Source: CALARM01 sp964431735
Lineage (GTDB): Bacteria; Vulcanimicrobiota; SpSt-956; JAKJGF01
Assembly (NCBI GenBank): GCA_964431735.1
Contig: CAYSLJ010000164.1
Span: forward strand, 1 to 15,319
DNA: 15,319 nucleotides
Reading direction: 5' to 3'
In this document: piece after piece, positions 1-7,074 of the stretch
Layout of the letters: every line of letters starts with the position of its first letter
Numbering within the stretch: the stretch's first letter is position 1
Made by a program: the position numbers and the translations under genes
The notes under the pieces: model-generated
Seen by the model: the letters and a program-made list of their open reading frames with translations, nothing else
Databases searched by the model: none
What the model was told of the DNA's origin: nothing

Positions 1-130
1 ATCTTTTCCTCCAGAGCCCGGCCAGGGACAGGAGTGAGTGCCATATTTTTTTTGGTACCAATTTACCTGTTGCGGTAATTAGGACTGCAAGAAAAACAAC
101 TCCGGCAAATTGTTAGAATAATTAGTATCC

Positions 131-162
131 TCGCGTCACGCATAACGTGTTATGCGTCACGA
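131..162. repeat. GC-rich palindromic core related to the dispersed repeats
   Basis: ACGCATAAC (138-146) and GTTATGCGT (149-157) form a 9-bp perfect inverted repeat around a GT spacer, flanked by CGTCACG-type motifs. The wording resembles the GTGACGCGT/AACGCGT core inside the two repeat copies at 3884-3984 and 7892-8000, and it stands out against the AT-rich surroundings. It may be a degraded or minimal member of the same family, or a DNA-binding palindrome. Confidence 0.5.
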
Positions 163-262
163 TATAAACTGTAAATATGATGTAGTTGTTTCCTGACAGA
201 TCCTTAGGATTTAAGCAGAGTCTTTCAGGGTATTTCTGTAAAAAAAAATTATGATGTATCTT

Positions 263-280
263 TTGGCATAAATATTGCCT
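263..280 (+). promoter_or_regulatory. Sigma-54-type (-24/-12) promoter of the first Gly/Met-rich gene
   Basis: TTGGCATAAATATTGCCT fits the sigma-54 consensus TGGCAC-N5-TTGC, with GG at 265-266 and GC at 277-278 separated by exactly 10 bases. The identical 18 bases recur at 1613-1630 before the paralogous gene, and similarity extends to both sides (A-tract upstream, AAAGTAATTAATT downstream). Transcription would start near 290, leaving a leader of about 230 nt that contains the 359-496 hairpin. The GGCA/TGCC ends are also an inverted repeat, so a regulator operator is an alternative. Confidence 0.6.
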
Positions 281-358
281 TATAAACATATAAAGTAATT
301 AATTGTTCAGGTAAATTATTACAGACAGTTGCTTGGTTGAACATAAGCAGTTAATATA

Positions 359-496
359 TTACTGAGGTGAGCATAAATAATACATATATGATTTCGTAAT
401 GTTTAACGGTAGGAAAATGTTTATCATATACTTATGCTCAGAGCAGTAATTCCTGCCATAACTCATTACGAAAAATTTTTATGTTCACCTCAGTAA
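359..496. repeat. Long imperfect inverted repeat (copy 1 of the TTACTGAGGTGAG family) in a leader
   Basis: The left end TTACTGAGGTGA (359-370) pairs with TTCACCTCAGTAA (484-496), and TTTCGTAATG (392-401) pairs with CATTACGAAA (464-473), so the whole 138 bases can fold into one long hairpin. Internally, TATGCTCAGAGCAGTAAT (433-450) matches the right end of the other two copies. The element lies between the sigma-54-like promoter and the Shine-Dalgarno site at 504-510 of the first Gly/Met-rich gene, so it would be transcribed in the leader. It looks like a MITE-like or palindromic intergenic repeat. Confidence 0.75.
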
Positions 497-521
497 GCAT
501 ATGAAAGGAGCTGTTATAAAT

Positions 522-1475
522 ATGGGTAAAATAGGTAGTGGCAAAGGAGCTTCAAGGTCATCAGCCGGCAAATCATCAAAATCGTCAGCATCAAAAAAAA
601 CTCAGACATCAAAGAGTCCTGATAAATCAAAAGGATCGGAAAAGTCTAAAGAAGCAGGAAAAGCTAAAGAGACTCAAAAAAATAAAGAAACAAAAGATGA
701 AGCAAAGCTCTCAGAAGATGCTAAAGGAGAAGATCCTGGAAAGTCTATGCGAGTAGCTTATGGATTTACGCCACCCAAACCAGATCCGACCAGGCCGGAT
801 CCGACAGAACCTAAACCAACAGAACCAAGTACAGGTCAGGGATCAAATGCAATTAACGATAAATTGGATGACATATTGAAAGCTCTTCAAGATGCTATGA
901 AACCGAAAGAAGAAGAAAAAGCAAAGGAATGCGGCGGCGGTAGCGGTGAAGGTGGTGGCGGCGAAGGCGGCGGGGGAGATAAGGCCAAAGATGCAGGATC
1001 TGCAGGTGGCCCCCAGATGAATCCAAATCAGGGCAAACAGGACTGGGATATGATTATAAATGCCGATTGTGACAGAGTACTTCAGGCAGCAGGTACGGGC
1101 GGTATGATGGGCCAGCAGGGTATACAGGGTATGACCGGCATGCAGGGTATCGGCGGAGTGCAGGGCGTCGGTGGTATGGGCAGCGGTATGAATCCTGTTA
1201 TGGGCGGAACCATGGGTATGCCGGGCGGTGGCACTGCCGGTATGCAAGGTATGGGCGGAAGCAATCTTATTCAGGTAAAACAGCAATTACAGACAGATTT
1301 ACAGACTGCCCAGGGACAGGGATGGCAGCCCAGGACACCTCAATTGAAACAAAAATTACAACTGGCACAGCAGGCAGGTGGAGACGTAACGGGACAACAG
1401 CAGGGAATGCAGGGTATGGGCGTTATGACTCCCGGACAGTCAGTTCCGGGTATGGGGCCAGGTAGAATGATATAA
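522..1475 (+). CDS. Lys/Ser-rich, Gly/Met-rich low-complexity protein, paralog A
   Basis: I do not recognise a named family. The start at 522 was chosen because AAAGGAG (504-510) serves it and because the paralog at 1714 begins at the matching codon (MGKIG). An in-frame ATG at 501 lies upstream of that site. The 317-residue product has a basic Lys/Ser/Thr-rich N-terminus (1-70), a Pro-rich Thr/Asp/Glu stretch (82-103), a short helical acidic/basic segment (KLDDILKALQDAMKPKEEEK, 114-133), a Gly/Glu run, a conserved block around GKQDWDMIINADCDRVLQ (171-188), a Gly-Met-Gln repeat region (191-247), a Gln-rich helical segment (250-283) and a tail ending GMGPGRMI. Two Cys (137, 183) are conserved in the paralog. 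There is no signal peptide or membrane segment. Transcription is probably sigma-54 dependent, with a terminator at 1491-1535. A structural, metal-binding or scaffold role is possible but unproven. Confidence 0.8.
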   Translation: MGKIGSGKGASRSSAGKSSKSSASKKTQTSKSPDKSKGSEKSKEAGKAKETQKNKETKDEAKLSEDAKGEDPGKSMRVAYGFTPPKPDPTRPDPTEPKPTEPSTGQGSNAINDKLDDILKALQDAMKPKEEEKAKECGGGSGEGGGGEGGGGDKAKDAGSAGGPQMNPNQGKQDWDMIINADCDRVLQAAGTGGMMGQQGIQGMTGMQGIGGVQGVGGMGSGMNPVMGGTMGMPGGGTAGMQGMGGSNLIQVKQQLQTDLQTAQGQGWQPRTPQLKQKLQLAQQAGGDVTGQQQGMQGMGVMTPGQSVPGMGPGRMI

Positions 1476-1490
1476 TAAAATAAATTTACT

Positions 1491-1535
1491 GTCGACAAAA
1501 TTGTCTTCTTCGACGATTTTGCCGACACTTTTTTT
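1491..1535 (+). terminator. Rho-independent terminator after paralog A
   Basis: GTCGACAAAATTGTC (1491-1505) pairs with GACGATTTTGCCGAC (1512-1526) around a six-base loop, with one mismatch and one G-T wobble. A run of T follows (1529-1535). It lies 16 bases after the stop codon. Confidence 0.8.
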
Positions 1536-1612
1536 ATGAGAAAAAATTATAAAGTAATATTTAAACAAGATATATCAAGGTATTTATATAGGAAAAAAAT
1601 ATGCTTTATCCT

Positions 1613-1630
1613 TTGGCATAAATATTGCCT
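1613..1630 (+). promoter_or_regulatory. Sigma-54-type (-24/-12) promoter of the second Gly/Met-rich gene
   Basis: The same TTGGCATAAATATTGCCT as at 263-280, with GG at 1615-1616 and GC at 1627-1628. The surrounding bases also match the first copy (GGTATTT and an A-run upstream, AAAAGTAATTAATT downstream). Transcription would start near 1640, with a leader of about 75 nt and no inserted hairpin. Conservation of this block between paralogs whose remaining spacer has diverged supports a functional site. Confidence 0.6.
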
Positions 1631-1713
1631 TATATATAGATTAAGAATAAAAAGTAATTAATTTACCTGATAATTGACCAGGTGATTAAAAATATGAAAG
1701 GAGCTGTTATAAT

Positions 1714-2900
1714 ATGGGAAAAATAGGTGGTAGCAAAGGAGCATCAAGATCATCATCCAGTAAATCATCAAAGTCCTCAGCATCAAAGAAAAGTCAGACT
1801 CAGAAACCAAAAGGAGCTGAAAAGACTAAAGGATCAGAGAAAAATAAAGAAACAAAGGCAGGAAAAGAAACAAAAAAAGGTGAGGAAACAAAGCTTTCTG
1901 ATGATGCTAAAAAAGAAGTAAAAGAAGGAAAAGAAACAAAGGCCGGTTCAGAAACAAAACCCGGTGAAGCATCAGGAGCAGCGGCAAGCGGAGCAGCAGC
2001 AAGCGGAGCAGATGCAAGCGGAGCAAATGCAAGTACAGGTGATGCATCTGCAACTAATGAAAAGCTTGATGAAATATTGAAAGCTCTTCAGGATGCCATG
2101 AAGCCGAAAGAAGAAGAAAAAGCAAAGGAATGCGGCGGAGGCGGCGGCGGCGAAGGCGGCGGCGGTAAAGGTGAAGGCGGCGGCGGAGATAAGGCCAAAG
2201 AAGCAGGCGGCGCAGGTGGCCCTCAGATGAATCCCAACCAGGGCAAACAGGACTGGGATATGATTATAAATGCTGATTGTGATAGAGTACTTCAGGCAGC
2301 AGGTATGGGCGGCATGATGGGTCAGCAGGGTATGCAGGGTATGCAGGGTATGCAGGGTATGCAGGGCGCTGGAGGAGTACAGGGTATTGGAGGCATCGGC
2401 GGCGGTATGAATCCTGCTATGGGCGGAGCTATGGGTATGCCAGGAATGGGCGGAGCCACTGGTATGCCGGGTATGGGCGGAGCTACTGGTATGCCAGGAA
2501 TGGGCGGAGGCAATATTGCACAGGCAAAACAGCAGTTACAGACAGATTTACAGTCTGCCCAGGGACAGGGATGGCAGCCACAGACACCTCAGTTAAAACA
2601 GAAATTACAGATGGCCATGCAGGCAGGTGGAGATATGATGGGCCAGCAGGGAATGCCGGGAATGCAGGGCATGGGCATGCCGGGAATGCAGGGNNNNNNN
2701 NNNNNNNNNNNNNNNNNNNNNNNNNNNNNNNNNNNNNNNNNNNNNNNNNNNNNNNNNNNNNNNNNNNNNNNNNNNNNNNNNNNNNNNNNNNNNTGGGCCA
2801 GCAGGGAATGCCGGGAATGCAGGGCATGGGCATGCCGGGAATGCAGGGTGTGAACCCCGGCCAGGCAGTTCCGGGAATGGGCATGGGTAGAATGATATAA
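1714..2900 (+). CDS. Lys/Ser-rich, Gly/Met-rich low-complexity protein, paralog B (interrupted by an assembly gap)
   Basis: This is a paralog of the gene at 522, with the same order of segments: basic Lys/Ser N-terminus, a helical segment (EKLDEILKALQDAMKPKEEE), a Gly/Glu run, the GKQDWDMIINADCDRVLQ block, Gly-Met repeats, a Gln-rich helical segment, and a tail ending GMGMGRMI. Differences are an Ala/Ser/Gly stretch in place of the Pro-rich one, a run of GMQ triplets near 2329-2366, and three 27-bp repeats at 2434-2514. The reading frame switches across the 100-N gap (2694-2793). The 55 bases on each side of the gap are identical, and merging them gives one open frame of 343 residues ending at 2900. 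Shine-Dalgarno AAAGGAG lies at 1696-1702. Family function is unknown. Confidence 0.75.
2434..2514 (+). repeat. Three 27-bp tandem repeats inside paralog B
   Basis: Units at 2434-2460, 2461-2487 and 2488-2514 each encode GMPGMGGAT or a close variant and differ at only a few bases, mostly third codon positions. Paralog A has a single related stretch here, so the number of units seems to have expanded in this copy. Confidence 0.85.
2694..2793. other. Assembly gap (100 N)
   Basis: Exactly 100 N, a conventional placeholder for unknown length. The 55 bases before it (2639-2693) are identical to the 55 bases after it (2794-2848), as expected when two contigs ending on the same k-mer are scaffolded. 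True extra sequence may be zero, or a multiple of three bases of repeat. Confidence 0.95.
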
Positions 2901-2912
2901 TAATATGGTAAA

Positions 2913-2946
2913 ATAAAACCCCTGATTTCAGGGGTTTTATTTTTTT
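2913..2946. terminator. Bidirectional terminator between paralog B and coaD
   Basis: ATAAAACCCCTGA (2913-2925) and TCAGGGGTTTTAT (2928-2940) form a 13-bp perfect stem with a two-base spacer. T-rich tracts lie on both outer sides when read on the respective strands. It ends the plus-strand gene (stop at 2900) and the minus-strand coaD gene (stop at 2955). Confidence 0.9.
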
Positions 2947-2954
2947 CTGAATAA

Positions 2955-3452
2955 TCAGTCCTTATCGAATCTCTCCAGAAAGAAATTGTAAACAGGAATG
3001 GGGACATATTTTTTGACAACTTTTCTCCAATCTTCAGGCCCAATAAGACCTTTTACCATACTTGAACTCACTTCTGCAATTTCCCTGGGAGGTATGAGAA
3101 ATATTGTAGTTATATCACTGTTCATATCTCCGTTTATATTTCTCATTACCCGTTCGAAGCTGTAATCATTTTCAGACCTTATTCCTCTGAGTATATAATT
3201 GGCACCGATACTTTCCGCATATCTCACAAGAAAGCGATTTTCCATAGAGTCGATTTTCACATTATCTATACCTTTTATACTCTTCTCTATGAGGTGGAAT
3301 CTTTCTTCCGCAGTAAATGTGTAATTTTTATCCGGATTTGTGCCTATTACCACTACAAATTCGTCGAACAAAAGAGAACCTTCTCTTATCATCCACATAT
3401 GGCCGTTGGTTATAGGGTCAAAACTTCCTGCATAAACACCCTTTTTCTTCAT
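2955..3452 (-). CDS. coaD: Pantetheine-phosphate adenylyltransferase (CoaD)
   Basis: This enzyme transfers AMP from ATP to 4'-phosphopantetheine to make dephospho-CoA, the next-to-last step of coenzyme A synthesis in the cytoplasm. The 165-residue product has the usual length. The nucleotidyltransferase motif GSFDPITNGHMWMI is at residues 9-22 (T/HxGH type), followed by FTAEERFHLI, ILRGIRSENDYSFE and the SSSMVKGLIG segment that corresponds to the ISSS region of CoaD. It is somewhat divergent: HMWMI replaces the common HLDII, and the C-terminus GPEDWRKVVKKYVP differs from the E. coli form. Both features suggest a less studied branch, and another phosphopantetheine-type substrate cannot be excluded. 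The start is ATG with a weak upstream GGTGAT. It shares a terminator with the convergent Gly/Met-rich gene. Confidence 0.88.
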   Translation of the reverse strand: MKKKGVYAGSFDPITNGHMWMIREGSLLFDEFVVVIGTNPDKNYTFTAEERFHLIEKSIKGIDNVKIDSMENRFLVRYAESIGANYILRGIRSENDYSFERVMRNINGDMNSDITTIFLIPPREIAEVSSSMVKGLIGPEDWRKVVKKYVPIPVYNFFLERFDKD

Positions 3453-3585
3453 AAATCACCGATCCCTGGAATTTTTTTCAAGTATTCAATATTTCTTTAG
3501 AAAATCCTTTTTTATCTAAAAAATCCAGGAATACTCCCTATATAGCTGACAGGCTTAGAATACCGGGAATCAGGAGTCCTTAAAA

Positions 3586-3855
3586 CTATTTCATATGTTT
3601 ATCTCCTTCTGTTTCAATAGCATTCATAAAGAGCTCTACCGCTTCTATATGATAAGAAGTTTTTTTATCGGTATAGCCTTTAGCTGTTGTATTGAATGCA
3701 ATATTACCGGCTTTTGCCAGATTGACAATATTATCTTTGCCTGCTCCGGAACTTAATATATTGGAGATACCTTTATAAACACAATATTTTAGAGGACTGT
3801 TTTCTTCTTTTAAAAGAGAAGTAATATTAAAATGTGAAAAATCTTTAGAACACTT
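3586..3855 (-). pseudogene. 5'-truncated gene remnant, possibly helical-repeat protein
   Basis: An open frame of 89 codons on the minus strand runs from just after a TAA (3856-3858) to a TAG (3586-3588). It reads convincingly as protein, for example KYCVYKGISNILSSGAGK and GYTDKKTSYHIEAVELF, ending in GDKHMK. There is no ATG, GTG or TTG near its beginning, so the 5' part is missing. The break is 26 bases from a dispersed repeat copy (3884), suggesting decay or rearrangement at the repeat. The pattern of paired amphipathic helices recalls HEAT/ARM-type repeats, but I cannot assign a family. Confidence 0.5.
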
Positions 3856-3883
3856 TTAAAAGGACATCTTTTGCCATCCAATT

Positions 3884-3984
3884 ATTACTGAGGTGAGTAT
3901 AAATAATGTATATTTTATTCTCGTGACGCGTAACGCGTGACGGGAGGATGCAATTTATTACATGCTCATGCTCAGATCAGTAAT
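3884..3984. repeat. Dispersed palindromic repeat, copy 2
   Basis: About 101 bases. The left end ATTACTGAGGTGAG and the right end CTCAGATCAGTAAT form imperfect terminal inverted repeats. The centre holds a GC-rich core, CGTGACGCGTAACGCGTGACG (3923-3943). It is nearly identical to the copy at 7892-8000 apart from one missing NACGCGT unit in the core. No coding capacity is visible, so it fits a MITE-like or REP-like mobile repeat. Confidence 0.85.
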
Positions 3985-4053
3985 TTGCTATATAATATAA
4001 CCTTAAAAAAACAAAAAAGTTTCAGAATAAAAAATAAGAGTTCAATATGATAG

Positions 4054-4266
4054 GTCAGGGAGAAGGAAATTATCAGTAAGAGGATTATTTGTTTTCGGAA
4101 GGAGCTGGCCAGTGAAATTCCCAATGTATTTATCTATGCAAAGGAGTATATATAAGAATACAGTAATGTATGAAAGGATTCGGGTGATTTATATCGAATT
4201 TTCAATGATTATGCTTATAATGATTTACATTGTTATATAGAAAATAAATATAGTCGGGGGGTATAA
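4054..4266 (+). pseudogene. Possible decayed gene remnant before tldD
   Basis: Reading in one frame from 4054 gives protein-like text (FRKELASEIPNVFIYAKEYI, then KDSGDLYRIFNDYAYNDLH) interrupted by in-frame TAA and TGA, and ending at TAA 4264-4266, directly before tldD. A competing reading is a small 42-codon ORF starting with GTG at 4112 behind GGAAGGAG (4097-4104) and ending at 4240, with a hydrophobic C-terminus. Only one of the two can be right, and neither is recognised. Confidence 0.3.
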
Positions 4267-4269
4267 GTA

Positions 4270-5655
4270 TTGAAAGAGAAAGATATTTTAGAAAAAGCTT
4301 TATCATCTGCAGATGCAGAATATTTAGATGCAAGATGGGAAAAAATATCCCATTCTAAAGTTCTCTTTTCCGGTCGCGATTTAAAAGAAATAAGCCAGTC
4401 TACGATGATTGGCGGCCATATAAGAGCAGTAGCAGACGGAGGTATGGGGTGTAATTCATGGACTGATATGGATAATCTCGATCATGCCGTAAGCATAGCA
4501 ATTTTATCGGCAAAAAGCACCGGGAAAAGAAAAAAAGACAAAATTTCTCTTGCTCCTGTGCCTGTTGTTAAAGATACTGTTAAAATTAATCCTGAAATGG
4601 ATCCCAGACCTATAAGTCTTGAAGAAAAAAAAGATCTTCTTAAAGAATATCTTGACATTGTTCTGGATGTGCCGAAGATTCAAACTGCCACTATGTACTA
4701 TGAAGAACATGCTTCTGACAAACTCTTTATGACTACAGAAGGAACATGCATAAATCAGGAACAGGTTTTCTGTGCTATTTACGGCCGTATAACTGCAAGA
4801 GACGATGGAATTATACAGAGTTCTTCCATACATTTCGGCGCATGTGATAATTATGGAAAATTAAAAAACCGCCATAGTGATGTTGAGAAAAAGCTTAAAA
4901 TCGCACTGGATTTACTTTCTGCAAAACCTGTAAACTCCGGTGTTTATACTGTTATTCTTGATCCTTCCATAAGCGGTGTATTTACCCATGAAGCATTCGG
5001 ACATCTGAGCGAAGCAGATTCCATAGCAAATAACAAATCTATTCGTGATGAAATGAGAATTGGAAGAAGAATGGGCTCTGAAATACTTAACATTTCAGAT
5101 ACAGGTAATTTCCCGGGTGTATCAGGCCATTACATATATGATGACGAAGGGGTGGCATCACGAAAAAGTTTACTTATCAAAGACGGAGTGCTTGTCGGAA
5201 GACTTCATTCAAGGATAACTTCATCTGTTTACGATGAACCTGTAACAGGAAATGCAAGAGCAGTAGATTTTACCTTTACCCCTATAGTCAGAATGTCCAA
5301 TATATTTGTCGAAAGAGGAACATCGAGTGTTGAAGAAATGATTGCTTCAATAGATAAAGGAATTTATCTTATAGGTCATAAGGGAGGACAGACTATAGGC
5401 GATATGTTCACCTTTGGCGCTCAGTACGGATATATGATAGAAAAAGGACAGATTAAGAATATGGTAAGAGATCTGAATATTACAGGTAATCTTTTTGAAA
5501 CATTACAGAATATAGTAGCAATAGGAAATGATTTTTCCATGGATGAGTCAGGCGGATGCGGTAAAGGCAGTGTGGGCCCGATGCAGATGCTCTGGAGTTC
5601 CGGGCACGGAGGGCCTCATTTAATGGTTAAAGATGTAGTAATAGGAGGTATATAG
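4270..5655 (+). CDS. tldD: TldD-family metallopeptidase (active subunit)
   Basis: TldD is the zinc-bearing subunit of the heteromeric TldD/TldE peptidase, which cleaves unfolded or modified peptides such as microcin B17 precursor and CcdA in enterobacteria. The 461-residue product has the HExxxH metal-binding motif (HEAFGH, residues 240-245), the family segments GNARAVDF and GGQTIGDMFTFGA, and a C-terminal GGCGKGSVG with the Cys that serves as a further zinc ligand in the family. It starts with TTG at 4270 behind GGGGGGT (4256-4262). The matching pmbA/tldE-like gene begins one base after its stop, so the two are translated together. The length is normal, with no signal peptide, so it acts in the cytoplasm. 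Gly/Met-rich genes lie on both sides as possible substrates (inference only). Confidence 0.92.
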   Translation: MKEKDILEKALSSADAEYLDARWEKISHSKVLFSGRDLKEISQSTMIGGHIRAVADGGMGCNSWTDMDNLDHAVSIAILSAKSTGKRKKDKISLAPVPVVKDTVKINPEMDPRPISLEEKKDLLKEYLDIVLDVPKIQTATMYYEEHASDKLFMTTEGTCINQEQVFCAIYGRITARDDGIIQSSSIHFGACDNYGKLKNRHSDVEKKLKIALDLLSAKPVNSGVYTVILDPSISGVFTHEAFGHLSEADSIANNKSIRDEMRIGRRMGSEILNISDTGNFPGVSGHYIYDDEGVASRKSLLIKDGVLVGRLHSRITSSVYDEPVTGNARAVDFTFTPIVRMSNIFVERGTSSVEEMIASIDKGIYLIGHKGGQTIGDMFTFGAQYGYMIEKGQIKNMVRDLNITGNLFETLQNIVAIGNDFSMDESGGCGKGSVGPMQMLWSSGHGGPHLMVKDVVIGGI

Positions 5656-5656
5656 T

Positions 5657-6973
5657 ATGGAAAAGATGCTGGATCTTGTTCTTAAATCAGTAGATGAAGC
5701 GGAGATTCTTTCCGTTATGACTCAGTCTACCCTTGTAAGATATGACGGAGGAGTATTCAATGATATAGTCAATAGAGATTTAAAGGAATTCAGCCTCAGG
5801 GTTATTCATGACGGACGGCTGGGAAATACATGCGGAACAAATTATGATGTTGCATCGGAATTAACGGAGAAAGCTCTTCTTTCGGCCAAATACGGCCAGA
5901 AAGTAAATTTTCATTTCCCTGTAGAACCGGGAACAGCCAGACAGAGTTTCGACCCGGACCTTGCCTGTCAGGGGCCTGAAGAACTTCTCGTCATGGCAGA
6001 CGAAATAATCGGGAAAACTGCCACTATGGCACCTGATATGCATCTGAAGCTTCATGTACAGAAAACGGTAAAACATACAAGATTGATTAATTCTAACGGT
6101 AAAGATGAAACATACCAGCAGACTCTTCTTGACATAGGCGTAACAGGTCTGCTGAAAGGAAGCAAAGAAGGTGTTAACAGAACCTATATTTCCGGGAAAC
6201 TTTCAAAATTTCCCGATGAAAAACTAGAGGAACTTATCAGGGAGTATAAACTTACGGAAAAAATCTGTACTGTACCTACAAAGAAAATGTCCGTACTTTT
6301 TACACCAAGGTGTATGTGGGCTATACTTCACAGATTTAAAGAAGGTATAAACGGTGAAAGTATACTGAAAGGTACCAGTCCTCTCACTAAGAAAATGGGA
6401 GAGAAAATATTTCCTTCCGTATTTAACATAGTAGATGATCCGACTCTAGATTATTTCCCCCACACCTCACCGATAGATGACGAAGGTGTTCCTACTAAAA
6501 AGAAATATCTTATAGAGAACGGTGTCCTGAAGAATTTCCTTTTTGATCTTTCGGCAGGAGCAAGATACGGCTGTGGAAGTTCCGGAAACGGATATAAAAG
6601 AGGTCTCTGGACTGCTTCTATAGATATGAGCCCTGCTCCTAATATATCAACAATGTCTCTGGCAGAGGGAAATCATTCTTACAGTGAACTCATATCGTCT
6701 ATGAAAGAAGGAGTAATAGCAGATTACCTCGTAGGAGCTCATAGCGGCAATATAATTCTGGGAGATCTCTCTGCAAATATAGGAATAGGATTTTATGTTA
6801 AAGACGGAGAGATTGCCGGAAGGGCTATGGATTCCATGATTGCCGGCAATATTTATAAATTCTTCGACAATATACGTATGATAGGAACAGAGCCGGGACT
6901 TGATGAATTCAGTTATTCTTATTATTCTCCCCATCTGTTATTTGACGATATAAATGTATCAGGAAAAGGTTAA
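5657..6973 (+). CDS. TldE/PmbA-like subunit of the TldD/TldE peptidase
   Basis: The 438-residue product belongs to the same fold family as TldD but has no HExxxH motif, as expected for the non-catalytic partner TldE (PmbA), which together with TldD encloses the active chamber. Recognisable family segments are DIVNRDLKEFSLRVIHDGRLG near residue 36, DDEGVPTKKKYLIENGVLKNFL near 272, and the C-terminal GDLSANIGIGFYVKDGEI region. The start codon ATG lies one base after the tldD stop, and its Shine-Dalgarno GGAGG (5644-5648) lies inside the end of tldD, so expression is coupled. A bidirectional terminator follows at 7031-7064. The tldE name is likely but rests on pairing and fold, not on a database match. 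Confidence 0.88.
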   Translation: MEKMLDLVLKSVDEAEILSVMTQSTLVRYDGGVFNDIVNRDLKEFSLRVIHDGRLGNTCGTNYDVASELTEKALLSAKYGQKVNFHFPVEPGTARQSFDPDLACQGPEELLVMADEIIGKTATMAPDMHLKLHVQKTVKHTRLINSNGKDETYQQTLLDIGVTGLLKGSKEGVNRTYISGKLSKFPDEKLEELIREYKLTEKICTVPTKKMSVLFTPRCMWAILHRFKEGINGESILKGTSPLTKKMGEKIFPSVFNIVDDPTLDYFPHTSPIDDEGVPTKKKYLIENGVLKNFLFDLSAGARYGCGSSGNGYKRGLWTASIDMSPAPNISTMSLAEGNHSYSELISSMKEGVIADYLVGAHSGNIILGDLSANIGIGFYVKDGEIAGRAMDSMIAGNIYKFFDNIRMIGTEPGLDEFSYSYYSPHLLFDDINVSGKG

Positions 6974-7030
6974 AATTTTGTAGGCCTTCTGCGGTTATCT
7001 ATAAGCTAAAACTTACAAAGTTTTTAAATA

Positions 7031-7070
7031 AAAATGGCCGGTCTTTATTCGTACCGGCCATTTTTTAAAT
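7031..7070. terminator. Bidirectional terminator between tldE-like and the minus-strand Gly/Met-rich gene
   Basis: AAAATGGCCGGT (7031-7042) pairs perfectly with ACCGGCCATTTT (7053-7064) around a 10-base loop, with T- or A-rich flanks on both sides. It serves the convergent genes ending at 6973 and 7075. Confidence 0.9.
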
Positions 7071-7074
7071 AATC

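Larger units (their letters stand above)
1..521. other. Intergenic region with no supported gene
   Basis: No reading frame here looks like a complete gene. On the minus strand CTCTGGAGGAAAAGAT (16-1) resembles a Shine-Dalgarno site that ends at the window edge, so a divergent gene may start just to the left. A short hydrophobic stretch is also open on the minus strand between about 112 and 1, but it has no good start codon. The rest contains the palindrome at 138-157, the sigma-54-like promoter at 263-280 and the large hairpin at 359-496, listed separately. Confidence 0.5.
3453..4269. other. Non-coding and decayed region between coaD and tldD
   Basis: These 817 bases contain no intact gene that I can defend. 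They hold a 5'-truncated open frame on the minus strand (3586-3855), one copy of the dispersed repeat (3884-3984), and a plus-strand stretch (4054-4266) that reads like protein but has two in-frame stops. An imperfect inverted repeat (CCTGG plus T-run at 3465-3477, A-run plus CCAGG at 3518-3529) lies upstream of coaD. Confidence 0.6.

Noticed and set aside
1..78. C-terminal end of a plus-strand gene, or hydrophobic minus-strand gene start
   Set aside because: Three short frames are possible and none has a motif or a credible start, so no call is made.
843..1286. Minus-strand open frames opposite the Gly/Met-rich gene, with His/Thr- or Pro/Ile-rich products
   Set aside because: They mirror the repetitive codons of the real gene, and have no Shine-Dalgarno site or motif.
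2571..2900. Separate gene starting at 2571
   Set aside because: Its first part is an out-of-frame reading of paralog B and its last part is the true C-terminus after the gap; merging the duplicated 55 bases explains both.
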